From assembly GCA_045615705.1 (NCBI GenBank), contig JAZLFH010000064.1, positions 1-17,894 of the forward strand: 17,894 bases of DNA. The letters are read 5' to 3'. The stretch comes from JAZLFH01 sp045615705. GTDB lineage: Bacteria > Bacillota > Clostridia > UMGS1883. Every line of letters begins with the position of its first letter. The first letter of the stretch is position 1. The notes beneath the pieces were generated by a model that saw only the letters and a program-made list of their open reading frames with translations, had not been told where the DNA came from and made no database searches. Below, one piece after another: positions 1 through 8,001 of the stretch. A program made the translations under genes and the position numbers.

Positions 1-94
1 CTATACAATCACAGATTAAGAGATTTGTTTTTTCAAACAGAATAAAGAAAAAATTCGTTAAAAACGAATTTTTAAAAATTTATGCTTTATGCTA

Positions 95-150
95 CGGACA
101 AACTTCACCTCTCGGAGTACCTTCGTACACCTTCGGGTTCAGTTTGTCCG
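95..150 (-). other. Two-tier hairpin, repeat module 2 (left copy)
   Basis: A perfect 10-bp outer stem is formed by CGGACAAACT (95-104) and AGTTTGTCCG (141-150). Inside it, GGAGTAC (114-120) and GTACACC (125-131) form a 7-bp stem with one mismatch, closed by a CTTC loop (GAAG on the minus strand). The strand is assigned as minus only tentatively. The one base change in the outer stem of the second copy gives G-U pairing if the minus strand is transcribed, but an A-C mismatch if the plus strand is. It could be a structured RNA, part of a terminator, or simply palindromic repeat DNA. Confidence 0.5.
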
Positions 151-310
151 GTCTGCACGATTTTTTAGTCGCCCGAGGGCTGTAAAAAACGCCCGACCGC
201 ATAAAGCACCTTAAATCTATACAATCACAGATTAAGAGATTTGTTTTTTCAAACAAAATAAAGAAAAAATTCGTTAAAAACGAATTTTTAAAAATTTATG
301 CTTTATGCTA

Positions 311-366
311 CGAACAAACTTCACCTCTCGGAGTACCTTCGTACACCTTCGGGTTCAGTTTGTCCG
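311..366 (-). other. Two-tier hairpin, repeat module 2 (right copy)
   Basis: This is the second copy of the hairpin at 95-150. The left arm is CGAACAAACT (311-320) and the right arm AGTTTGTCCG (357-366). The inner stem and loop are unchanged. The single G-to-A change relative to the first copy leaves the stem pairable on minus-strand RNA as a G-U pair. The hairpin lies just downstream, on the minus strand, of the terminator of the YfhO-family gene. Confidence 0.5.
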
Positions 367-390
367 TTCTGCGTACTTTTTAGTCACACG

Positions 391-418
391 AAAAAAGAGG
401 CGACTGCCTCTTTTTTTT
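391..418 (-). terminator. Rho-independent terminator after the glycosylation operon
   Basis: GAGGC and GCCTC form a stem around a 4-base loop, flanked by an A-run on one side and a T-run on the other (391-418). On the minus strand it lies 8 bases after the stop codon of the YfhO-family gene and ends in six T's. Its symmetry means it could also stop plus-strand transcripts. Confidence 0.85.
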
Positions 419-425
419 AATAAAA

Positions 426-2768
426 TTAATCTTTCTTGTGTTTTTTTGATATTACTGCGACAATGTAAATTAACAGAATAATAATTGAAACCGCCGAAAC
501 ATAAATTCCTTCCTTTAACAAAGGCGTTTCGTACTTAAATTCTATTTCATTATATCCCTCGGATACAGGCACGGCACACATTCCGCCGGAAACATTTTCT
601 ATAAAAGTAAGATTTCCGTTTACATAGGCACGAAAACCTTTGTCGTACGGCACAGAGAAAACTAACAATGTATCCTTTTTTGCTTCGAGATTTGCAACAA
701 AACCGTCTTTTTTAGACTCGAAATATGAAACAGCGGAACTATTTAAGTTTTCATATTCAGAACAGAAGGACTCCTCGCTAAAATCCGTAAGGTCATAACT
801 TGAAACTTTATCTAAGAATGGCGAAAACTTTTCCTCCTGTTCGGGATTTAAAATAACACCTTTTAAGATTGACTTGGGTCTGTTTTCATAGTCGATTTTA
901 TCCCAATCGTCTTGAGAAATGTACTTGTCAAAGCAAAATCCGAACGGAAGTGCATATTTGTTTTCGTAAATATCATAGTATTTTGTTTGTTCTGTTAATT
1001 CTAAATCATTTTGCGAAGCGATTGCATCGGAAGTTTCTTTATTAAATTTAGTTTTGATGTTTTCATTTCCCACAATAACATATTTGACACCTAAAAACGA
1101 TCGAAGATGTTTCCAGTCGGGTTCAAGATGCTTTGTGTTTTCCGAAACATTTTCAGACAGATTATCATAAAAAGAATATATTGACCCCGTTATCATGCTT
1201 GAAAAGTACGATGCATTCTTTTTGTTAAGTTGCACGGCAATATTTTGAAATGTGTTGTAAGAAGAAATCCTGTGCTCCCCGTCAGGTATAACGATATTTT
1301 CTTCTGCATTGATATAAGATTCCAACATGACAGAAGGTGATTCAACACCTCCCATAGTAAATGCAAGTGAGCCATGACACAAAGCCAAAGCAAATATGGT
1401 GCAACACACAACCAATTTTTTGGGAATATTGGCGTTGCCTTTTCTAAAAATAAATAAAACTGTCAAAATCCCTACAATTTCTACGGCAGAGTAAACTAAA
1501 AACAATGTTTTGTTTATTATAATATTTTCTTTAAAAACGAACCTATATGCAACATTTAAAATAAGAACAATCGGGACAACATACAGACCGCAAAAAGCAC
1601 CTATTTTAATCTTCTTTGCGTCATTGTCCTGCGTAAAATCGTCAATGCATTTAGCACTTAAAAGTGCCAAAATAAGTTCAAACATATAGAAGCATCTTCC
1701 TGAAAAATCGCCACGGAAAGCTGAAAATGTTACAGAAAGTATAGGTATCATTATAAAAACCATCAAAACAATTGCAAACTTAGACAAATGATTTTTGTAA
1801 TTCTTTTTATTAAGTAAGTATGCAATGACAAAACTCATTCCAACCATAGGGAGATACAGTGCAATATTTGCGTATGATACTTCCGGCAAAATTGAGCGGT
1901 TAGTAGCCGATAATTCCGGAGGCATAAAGAAACCGCAAAAAATCATTATATATACAAGCGGATAATGCATATATGTCCATAATTGATGCAGATTAATACT
2001 AAATTCTGAAACTCTGGGTATGGTAGTAGCAATATAAATTTGAGGAAACAGCAAAACTGCCCAAACAAGAACACCAAGCAGACCCTCAAATATCAGCACA
2101 AAAAGGTCTTTAAAGTATTCAAAAGTGAATTTAAATTTTACCTTGCAGAAAAAGTATATTATACAATACACACATATTCCGAAGCACTGGCTATACCAAA
2201 GCGACACACACAAAAACATTGCCAAAAAGACAACAAGTCTGCGTTTGTTTTCAATGTATTCATCAATAGCCCATATAAGCAGCGGACCATATGCAATGCC
2301 CGGAAAAAGCATGGGAAATATAAAAAACTGAGCAGTAAAACCGCTAAAAGTGTATAAAACAGTACCTAAAATCAATGCGTTTTTGTTTTTGATGTATCTG
2401 CTCATAAAAAGCGAAGATGAAAATCCTGCAAAAGTCAAAAGTCCTATAATCATGGGACCTGATAAATAAGGGAAAAACTTTGAAGGAAACAAAAGGGTAA
2501 ACAAAAAAAGGGGATTATATGTCATATAACCAAGTGCCGTCCCCAAAGCAGAACCACCGAGGTCAGATGTCCAATCCCAAGAAAAACTCAGTGTCTTAAT
2601 TGCACGGTTTATGCTCTCACCAAATGTGAACCCCTGGGTTATATAATCGCCATATACGAAGAATATCCCTTTACCTGTAATTATCCATGGTATAACAAGT
2701 AGAATTGCTGCGACAAAGGAAAAAACAGTGGCGGTTTTTATGTTTTTGTTTTTAGTAATGTTATCCAT
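426..2768 (-). CDS. YfhO-family membrane protein, probable GT-C-type glycosyltransferase
   Basis: This 780-residue polytopic membrane protein has a hydrophobic N-terminal part of roughly 12 segments, from about residue 12 to 480. A mostly polar domain follows (about 485-745), then a last membrane segment near 753-773 and a basic tail (KKHKKD). The early YGDY segment followed by an aromatic-rich loop (WDWTSDLGGSALG) is typical of the YfhO family. In Bacillus subtilis, YfhO works with the glycosyltransferase CsbB in glycosylating lipoteichoic acid on the outer face of the membrane. By analogy, this protein would move a sugar from a lipid carrier onto a cell-wall or surface acceptor; the acceptor here is not known. 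The ATG lies 2 bases after the stop of the glycosyltransferase gene, so the pair is cotranscribed and probably translationally coupled. A GtcA-like flippase, often the third component, is absent from the window. The family assignment is firm and the exact substrate is inferred. Confidence 0.85.
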   Translation of the reverse strand: MDNITKNKNIKTATVFSFVAAILLVIPWIITGKGIFFVYGDYITQGFTFGESINRAIKTLSFSWDWTSDLGGSALGTALGYMTYNPLFLFTLLFPSKFFPYLSGPMIIGLLTFAGFSSSLFMSRYIKNKNALILGTVLYTFSGFTAQFFIFPMLFPGIAYGPLLIWAIDEYIENKRRLVVFLAMFLCVSLWYSQCFGICVYCIIYFFCKVKFKFTFEYFKDLFVLIFEGLLGVLVWAVLLFPQIYIATTIPRVSEFSINLHQLWTYMHYPLVYIMIFCGFFMPPELSATNRSILPEVSYANIALYLPMVGMSFVIAYLLNKKNYKNHLSKFAIVLMVFIMIPILSVTFSAFRGDFSGRCFYMFELILALLSAKCIDDFTQDNDAKKIKIGAFCGLYVVPIVLILNVAYRFVFKENIIINKTLFLVYSAVEIVGILTVLFIFRKGNANIPKKLVVCCTIFALALCHGSLAFTMGGVESPSVMLESYINAEENIVIPDGEHRISSYNTFQNIAVQLNKKNASYFSSMITGSIYSFYDNLSENVSENTKHLEPDWKHLRSFLGVKYVIVGNENIKTKFNKETSDAIASQNDLELTEQTKYYDIYENKYALPFGFCFDKYISQDDWDKIDYENRPKSILKGVILNPEQEEKFSPFLDKVSSYDLTDFSEESFCSEYENLNSSAVSYFESKKDGFVANLEAKKDTLLVFSVPYDKGFRAYVNGNLTFIENVSGGMCAVPVSEGYNEIEFKYETPLLKEGIYVSAVSIIILLIYIVAVISKKHKKD

Positions 2769-2770
2769 AT

Positions 2771-3715
2771 TTATCTTATCCTTTCCGCTGTTTCATAATT
2801 TGTTTCCGAAACAATATAATGAGGGCGGTGCTTACTTTCAAGGTATACCTTAGCCAAATACTCACCGATAATTCCCAAACAAAAAAGTTGTATTCCTCCA
2901 ATAAAAACAATAACGCAAATAAGAGATGCCCAACCGGCGACAGGATCTCCGAATATTAACTTTTTAGCACAAATAACAATTAAAAATACAAACGAAACAA
3001 GAGTCATAAAAATGCCGAAAACCGAAGAAATATTGAGCGGAGCCTGTGAGAAATTTATAATTCCGTCAACAGCATATTTAAAAAGTTTGAAAAAACTCCA
3101 TTTTGTTTTACCCGCAACCCTCTCGACATTTTCATAAGGAAGCCAACAGGTCTTAAAACCGACCCAACCGAAAATTCCTTTTGAAAATCGGTTGTATTCG
3201 TTCATTGAAACAATAGCCTCTGCCATGTTTCGGGTCATAAGCCTGAAATCACGAGCACCGTCTACTATGCCGGAGTCGGATATTTTGTTGATTATCTTGT
3301 AAAACATTCGAGAAAAGGCACTTCTGATTTTTGGTTCTCCCGTGCGGTCAGCACGCCTTGTTGCAACAGAGTCATATTCGCCGCTTTGCAAAATTTCAAG
3401 CATCTTGGGTAAAAGAAACGGAGGATCTTGCATATCCGCATCCATAACCGCAATATAGTCGCCTGTCGCATTACAAAAACCGGCAAACATTGCCGACTCT
3501 TTCCCGAAATTGCGGGAAAAAGAAAGATATTTCACAAAGCAATCTTCCTTTGCAAGACTTTTCATAACTTCCAATGTAGAATCGGCTGAGCCGTCATTAA
3601 TAAGAACAAATTCATACTCACAAGCCATTTGACTCAGTACTTTTTTAGCCTCAAAGTAAAATATCGGCAAGGCTTCACTTTCATTATAACAAGGGACAAT
3701 AAGCGAAATTTTCAC
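2771..3715 (-). CDS. Family 2 glycosyltransferase, CsbB/GtrB-like (polyisoprenyl-phosphate sugar transferase)
   Basis: The protein has 314 residues from the GTG at 3715. The N-terminal GT-A domain opens with KISLIVPCYNE, has INDGSADST, and carries the metal-binding DAD at about residues 92-94 within MDADMQDPP. Two hydrophobic hairpin segments follow near the C-terminus (about 220-285), as in DPM1/GtrB/CsbB enzymes that load a sugar onto undecaprenyl phosphate at the inner membrane face. An ATG at 3748 is in frame but should not be used: a consensus promoter ends at 3749, so 3748 would lie upstream of the transcription start, and it has no ribosome binding site. The GTG has AGGTGG seven bases ahead. 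The next gene encodes a YfhO-family protein, the same pairing as csbB-yfhO in Bacillus. The sugar (GlcNAc, glucose or other) cannot be read from the sequence. Confidence 0.88.
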   Translation of the reverse strand: MKISLIVPCYNESEALPIFYFEAKKVLSQMACEYEFVLINDGSADSTLEVMKSLAKEDCFVKYLSFSRNFGKESAMFAGFCNATGDYIAVMDADMQDPPFLLPKMLEILQSGEYDSVATRRADRTGEPKIRSAFSRMFYKIINKISDSGIVDGARDFRLMTRNMAEAIVSMNEYNRFSKGIFGWVGFKTCWLPYENVERVAGKTKWSFFKLFKYAVDGIINFSQAPLNISSVFGIFMTLVSFVFLIVICAKKLIFGDPVAGWASLICVIVFIGGIQLFCLGIIGEYLAKVYLESKHRPHYIVSETNYETAERIR

Positions 3716-3748
3716 GGTATCACCACCTGAAATATTCAAATATGTCAT

Positions 3749-3777
3749 ATTATATAAACATTTTTTATATTTGTCAA
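3749..3777 (-). promoter_or_regulatory. Consensus sigma-A promoter for the glycosylation operon
   Basis: On the minus strand, TTGACA (3777-3772) is followed after exactly 17 bases by TATAAT (3754-3749), a full consensus match. The predicted start of transcription is near 3741. This supports the GTG at 3715 as the glycosyltransferase start. Confidence 0.85.
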
Positions 3778-3834
3778 GAATATTTTAGTTACTATATGTA
3801 TATAATAGTAAATATATGAATAAGAGAGGCGGTT

Positions 3835-4059
3835 TTGTTGAAAAACCTAAAACTTATACGAGTTACAAAAGACTTCACTCAGTTGAAGGTTCAAATGGAT
3901 ACGGGGATAAACCAAAGTGTTCTTTCAAAATATGAAAAGGGAACACTTGTTCCAACCGGTGAAAACATCGTGATACTTGCAAAATATTACGGCACAAGCA
4001 CAGACTTTCTGCTTGATTTAACAGATGAACAAAAGCCTTATCCACTTAAAAAAGCGTGA
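3835..4059 (+). CDS. Small XRE-family HTH regulator
   Basis: This is a single-domain DNA-binding protein of about 74 residues. It has the lambda-repressor-like pattern: a first helix (LKLIRVTKDFTQ), a recognition region (INQSVLSKYEKGTLVPTGENIVILAKYYGTSTDFLLD), and a short tail. It starts at one of two adjacent TTG codons (3835 or 3838) after GAGAGG; TTG at 3838 has the better spacing. A TATAAT-like hexamer at 3801-3806 could be its -10, but no good -35 is visible. It is divergent from the glycosylation operon and upstream of secA. It could act on either promoter or on itself; the target is unknown. Confidence 0.75.
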   Translation: MLKNLKLIRVTKDFTQLKVQMDTGINQSVLSKYEKGTLVPTGENIVILAKYYGTSTDFLLDLTDEQKPYPLKKA

Positions 4060-4071
4060 TGGGGCTTTTTT
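4048..4071 (+). terminator. Weak terminator overlapping the end of the XRE gene
   Basis: AAAAAAGC (4048-4055) pairs with GCTTTTTT (4064-4071) across an 8-base loop. It overlaps the last codons of the regulator gene. It is mostly A-T pairs, so efficiency is uncertain, and some read-through into secA is possible. Confidence 0.5.
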
Positions 4072-4073
4072 AT

Positions 4074-4102
4074 TTGACATCAATTTAAAAGCGTGATAAA
4101 CT
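4074..4102 (+). promoter_or_regulatory. Probable secA promoter
   Basis: TTGACA (4074-4079) is followed after 17 bases by TAAACT (4097-4102). A TGA just before the -10 makes it an extended -10 promoter. The start of transcription would fall near 4109, leaving a short leader of about 26 bases before the secA start. Confidence 0.7.
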
Positions 4103-4134
4103 CTTACTGATTGTTTTACAGAAAGGGAAAAATG

Positions 4135-6849
4135 ATGTTTAAACTATTTAAAAGTTATTCCGAACGCCAGATTATGTTGCTTGATAAAATTGCGGACTCT
4201 GTTTTGGAAAAAGAGGACGAGTACAAGGCTCTTTCTGACACGGAACTGAAAAATAAAACAAAAGAATTTAAAGAAAGACTGAAAAACGGTGAAACGCTTG
4301 ATGACATTTTGCCCGATGCCTTTGCGACAGTTCGGGAGGCTTCGGAAAGAGTTCTCGGAATGCGTCATTTCAAGGTACAGATAATCGGCGGAATTGCACT
4401 TCATCAGGGAAGAATTGCCCAGATGAAAACAGGAGAAGGCAAAACTTTGGTTGCAACACTTCCTGCCTACCTTAACGCACTTACCGGAAAAGGCGTAACA
4501 ATCGTTACGGTAAATGACTACTTAGCCAAGCGTGACAGCGAGTGGATGGGGAAAATATATAAGTTTTTGGGACTTTCGGTAGGCTTAATCGTGTCGCAGA
4601 TGGAATTTGCCGAAAAAAAAGAAGCATATCTTTGTGATATTACTTACGGAACAAACAACGAACTCGGATTTGACTATCTGAGGGACAATATGGCAATAGA
4701 CCGAAGCGGTATTGTTCAGCGGTCGAGAAATTTTGCAATAATAGATGAGGTTGACTCAATTTTAATTGATGAGGCGAGAACTCCCCTTATCATCAGTGGT
4801 TACGGCGGAGAATCAACCGAACTTTACAAACTTGCCGATACTTTTGCAAAAAGGCTTAAAAGCATAAAATTTGCGTCAATAGATGACAAAGAATCAACCG
4901 ATGATTTGGATGCGGACTATGTAGTGGACGAAAAGGCAAGCACGGTAACTCTTACCGCACGGGGAATTAAAAAAGCGGAGGAATTTTTCAATATAGAAAA
5001 TCTTTCCGATTCGGAAAATATGACGCTTGCTCACCACATAAACCAGGCAATCAGGGCATACGGAGTTATGCACCGTGATAAGCAGTATGTAGTAAAAGAC
5101 GGCGAGGTTTTAATAGTTGACGAATTTACCGGGCGTCTTATGATAGGACGCCGTTACAGTGATGGGCTTCATCAGGCGATAGAGGCAAAAGAAGGCGTTA
5201 AAGTCGAAGGCGAAAACAAAACCTTGGCGACAATAACTTTCCAAAACTATTTCCGATTATATCAAAAACTTTCCGGTATGACCGGTACTGCAAAAACCGA
5301 GGAAGAAGAATTTAAAGGCATTTATGAACTTGATGTCCTTGAAATTCCGACTAACAAGCCAATGGCAAGAACAGACCTTCCGGATGCGATTTACAGAACG
5401 GAAAAAAGCAAGTTTGAGGCAATAGCAAACGAGGTTGAAGCCGTGCATAAAACGGGTCAGCCCGTATTGGTCGGCACAATTACAATAGATAAGTCGGAAG
5501 CTCTTTCGTCAATGCTGAAATCACGAGGCATTAAGCACCAAGTCTTAAACGCAAAGCATCATGACAAAGAAGCACAGATTGTCGCACAGGCAGGAAAACT
5601 GGGAGCAGTTACAATCGCTACCAACATGGCAGGAAGAGGAACCGATATTATGCTCGGCGGTAACGCCGAATATATGGCAAAAAACCTTATGGCAAAAAAA
5701 GGTTACACAGATGAAAAGATAGACAATGCAACAAGTTTCTTTGATACCGATGACGAAGAAATCTTAAACGCAAGAAAAGTGTATAAAGACTACTTTGATA
5801 CATTTAAGTCGGAAATTTCGCCCGAGCATGACAAGGTGGCTGAGTTGGGCGGACTTTACATCATAGGAAGTGAACGCCACGAATCACGCCGAATTGATGA
5901 CCAGTTAAGGGGACGAAGCGGGCGTCAGGGCGACCCCGGAAAAACTCGGTTTTATATCTCTCTTGAAGATGACCTTATGCGGATTTTCGGCGGTGAGCGT
6001 CTTGAAAATATGATGGGAAGACTTATCGGAGATGTTGAACCGCTTGAAAACAAACTTCTTTCAAACACGATTGAAAGTTCTCAAAAAAGAGTTGAGGGCA
6101 GAAATTACAATTCAAGAAAATATGTCTTGCAGTATGACGATGTTATGAACGAGCAACGCCGTATTATATATGAGCAACGCCGTCAGGTGCTTGACGGGGA
6201 AGATTTATCCGACCAAATAAAGAAAATGATTGCATCAATTATTGACGGTGCGTTAAACCTTTATGCAAATGCTCCCGATTCGTCAGGTTGGAATTTGGTT
6301 GGTTTAAGAGAGTATTTTGAAGAAATTTTTAATCTTCAAGGCATACTTAATTACACAAAAGAAGAACTTTATCAAATGGAGCGGGAAGATTTAAAAGAAG
6401 AGTTAGAACGCTTGGCGGATATGCGTTATAAAGAGCAGGAAGAATCTCTTACCACACCCATTATGAAGGCTCTTGAAAGACGACACATTTTAAGAAGTGT
6501 GGACATTCATTGGATGGAGCATATCGACAATATGCAGGCACTTAAAAACGGAATAACACTTCGTGCATACGGTCAGCATGACCCGGTTGAGGAGTACAAG
6601 TTTGAAGGCTTTAATATGTTTGAAGAAATGGTTGACAATATGCGTATTGAAGCAATTAAGGGTCTTATGCATTCAAGCATCAAGACCGACACTACGCAAA
6701 AGAGCGTTGTTACGGTAACATCTTTTTCGCACGGCGATGGAACTTCTGAAAAAAAACCCGTAAAAAGAACAGAACAGAAAATCGGGCGAAACGACCCTTG
6801 CCCATGCGGAAGCGGTAAAAAGTACAAACAGTGTTGCGGTAAGAGTTGA
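4135..6849 (+). CDS. secA: Preprotein translocase ATPase SecA
   Basis: SecA is the ATP-driven motor that pushes unfolded secretory proteins through SecYEG. From the ATG at 4135 the protein has 904 residues, a normal length. Motifs seen are the Walker A MKTGEGKT (about 97-104), the DEVDSILIDEARTP segment (from about 204), the helicase-2 motif TNMAGRGTD (about 495), the RGRSGRQGDPG motif, and a C-terminal zinc motif CxCx8CC (C889, C891, C900, C901) that binds SecB or phospholipid. Three in-frame starts compete: TTG 4111, ATG 4132 and ATG 4135. The GAAAGGG ending at 4127 favours 4135 (7-base spacing). The order secA-prfB is conserved in Firmicutes; 30 bases separate the two genes. Confidence 0.98.
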   Translation: MFKLFKSYSERQIMLLDKIADSVLEKEDEYKALSDTELKNKTKEFKERLKNGETLDDILPDAFATVREASERVLGMRHFKVQIIGGIALHQGRIAQMKTGEGKTLVATLPAYLNALTGKGVTIVTVNDYLAKRDSEWMGKIYKFLGLSVGLIVSQMEFAEKKEAYLCDITYGTNNELGFDYLRDNMAIDRSGIVQRSRNFAIIDEVDSILIDEARTPLIISGYGGESTELYKLADTFAKRLKSIKFASIDDKESTDDLDADYVVDEKASTVTLTARGIKKAEEFFNIENLSDSENMTLAHHINQAIRAYGVMHRDKQYVVKDGEVLIVDEFTGRLMIGRRYSDGLHQAIEAKEGVKVEGENKTLATITFQNYFRLYQKLSGMTGTAKTEEEEFKGIYELDVLEIPTNKPMARTDLPDAIYRTEKSKFEAIANEVEAVHKTGQPVLVGTITIDKSEALSSMLKSRGIKHQVLNAKHHDKEAQIVAQAGKLGAVTIATNMAGRGTDIMLGGNAEYMAKNLMAKKGYTDEKIDNATSFFDTDDEEILNARKVYKDYFDTFKSEISPEHDKVAELGGLYIIGSERHESRRIDDQLRGRSGRQGDPGKTRFYISLEDDLMRIFGGERLENMMGRLIGDVEPLENKLLSNTIESSQKRVEGRNYNSRKYVLQYDDVMNEQRRIIYEQRRQVLDGEDLSDQIKKMIASIIDGALNLYANAPDSSGWNLVGLREYFEEIFNLQGILNYTKEELYQMEREDLKEELERLADMRYKEQEESLTTPIMKALERRHILRSVDIHWMEHIDNMQALKNGITLRAYGQHDPVEEYKFEGFNMFEEMVDNMRIEAIKGLMHSSIKTDTTQKSVVTVTSFSHGDGTSEKKPVKRTEQKIGRNDPCPCGSGKKYKQCCGKS

Positions 6850-6879
6850 TTGTAAATTTTATAAATAAGAGGTATAAAA

Positions 6880-8001
6880 ATGCTTGAATTTGAACAATAT
6901 CGGTTGGATGTTTCCAATATGGAAAACGATGTCAAAGAACTTTATTTAGCCCTTGACATAGAAAACGCAATTAAAAAAAGCAGTGAACTTGAAAAAGTTA
7001 CCGAAGAGCCTGACTTTTACAACGATATGGAAAAAAGTCGCAAGATTTTTTCCGAAATAAAAAAGTACAAAGGAAAGGTTGAGCGTTACGAAAGGGTAAA
7101 AACTGCCCGTGATGACCTCGAAACTCTTATACTTTTGGCTATTGAGGAAGACGATGACAGCGTTTTTGAAGATATAAAAAAAGAGTATGACTCCTTGGTT
7201 ATGATAATCGAAAACACAAAACTCGAAACGCTTCTTTCGGGCAATTATGACCACAATAACGCAATTATGACACTTCACCCCGGAGCAGGCGGAACAGAGG
7301 CACAGGATTGGTGTGCAATGCTTCTTCGTATGTATCAGATGTGGGGCGAAAAAAGAGGATATAAGGTTACAACGCTTGACTATCTTGACGGTGATGAAGC
7401 AGGAGTTAAGAGTGTTACAATTTCATTGGAGGGCGAAAACGCCTACGGCTACGCAAAGAGTGAAAAGGGCGTTCACAGATTGGTTCGAATTTCACCGTTT
7501 GATGCTTCGGGAAGAAGGCACACCTCTTTCGCTTCCGTTGAAGTTATGCCCGACCTTGATGATGATATTGAAATAACAATTAACCCCGATGATTTAAGAA
7601 TAGACACTTACCGAAGCAGCGGAGCAGGCGGTCAGCACATAAATAAGACCTCGTCTGCGGTCAGGATTACTCATATTCCCACGGGAATTGTTGTGTCTTG
7701 CCAAAATCAACGAAGTCAACATCAAAACAAAGATACGGCTATGAAAATGCTTCGTGCAAAACTTGTAGAAATTGCAGAAAGCCAGCAAAAAGAAAAAATT
7801 GAAGACATTAAGGGCGTTCAGAAGGAAATTGCGTGGGGAAGTCAGATCCGTTCCTATGTCTTTCACCCGTACAATATGGTAAAAGACCACCGTACAAACT
7901 ACGAAGTGGGAAACATCGGTGCGGTTATGGACGGCGATCTTGACGGATTTATAAACGAATATTTGAGAAAGGCAAGCCTCGGTCAGCTTAACCTTAAATA
8001 A
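6880..8001 (+). CDS. prfB: Peptide chain release factor 2 (no programmed frameshift)
   Basis: Release factor 2 reads UGA and UAA stop codons and triggers peptide release. The 373-residue protein carries the RF2-specific SPF tripeptide (about 205-207) and the catalytic GGQ (250-252) in SSGAGGQHINKTSSAVR. Most bacterial prfB genes need a +1 frameshift at CUU-UGA-C near codon 25. Here codons 25-26 read CTT GAC in one continuous frame, with no in-frame TGA and no SD-like element just upstream, so that autoregulation is absent. The ATG follows AAGAGGT at good spacing. The gene ends in TAATG, overlapping the next start by one base. Confidence 0.97.
   Translation: MLEFEQYRLDVSNMENDVKELYLALDIENAIKKSSELEKVTEEPDFYNDMEKSRKIFSEIKKYKGKVERYERVKTARDDLETLILLAIEEDDDSVFEDIKKEYDSLVMIIENTKLETLLSGNYDHNNAIMTLHPGAGGTEAQDWCAMLLRMYQMWGEKRGYKVTTLDYLDGDEAGVKSVTISLEGENAYGYAKSEKGVHRLVRISPFDASGRRHTSFASVEVMPDLDDDIEITINPDDLRIDTYRSSGAGGQHINKTSSAVRITHIPTGIVVSCQNQRSQHQNKDTAMKMLRAKLVEIAESQQKEKIEDIKGVQKEIAWGSQIRSYVFHPYNMVKDHRTNYEVGNIGAVMDGDLDGFINEYLRKASLGQLNLK

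Larger units (their letters stand above)
1..388. repeat. Tandem pair of a structured intergenic repeat, period 216
   Basis: Positions 1-172 recur almost base for base at 217-388. Each unit has two modules. Module 1 has 10-bp inverted ends: GCATAAAGCA at 199-208 pairs with TGCTTTATGC at 299-308. The left copy keeps only its right end at 83-92, because its start lies before the window. Inside module 1 is an 11-bp perfect hairpin (49-59 with 63-73; second copy 265-275 with 279-289). Module 2 is a long hairpin at 95-150 and 311-366. Module 1 alone recurs, inverted and shortened, at 8546-8618. No coding ORF covers this stretch. It looks like a dispersed, MITE-like or structured intergenic repeat family. 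Any mobilising enzyme or function is unknown. Confidence 0.85.

Noticed and set aside
1..388. CRISPR array
   Set aside because: Only two long, near-identical units of 216 bases, without short regular repeats, distinct spacers or cas genes.
2040..2357. Plus-strand ORF of 105 codons inside the YfhO-family gene
   Set aside because: It is antisense to a well-supported gene, has no ribosome site or recognisable domain, and fits a chance shadow frame.
3716..3748. Longer start for the glycosyltransferase at ATG 3748
   Set aside because: It abuts the -10 of a consensus promoter and has no ribosome site; GTG 3715 has AGGTGG at 7 bases.
6573..6935. Minus-strand ORF across the secA-prfB junction
   Set aside because: It is antisense to two conserved genes and has no domain or start signal.
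7950..8000. preQ1 riboswitch before queT
   Set aside because: The upstream DNA is prfB coding sequence and the two genes overlap by one base.
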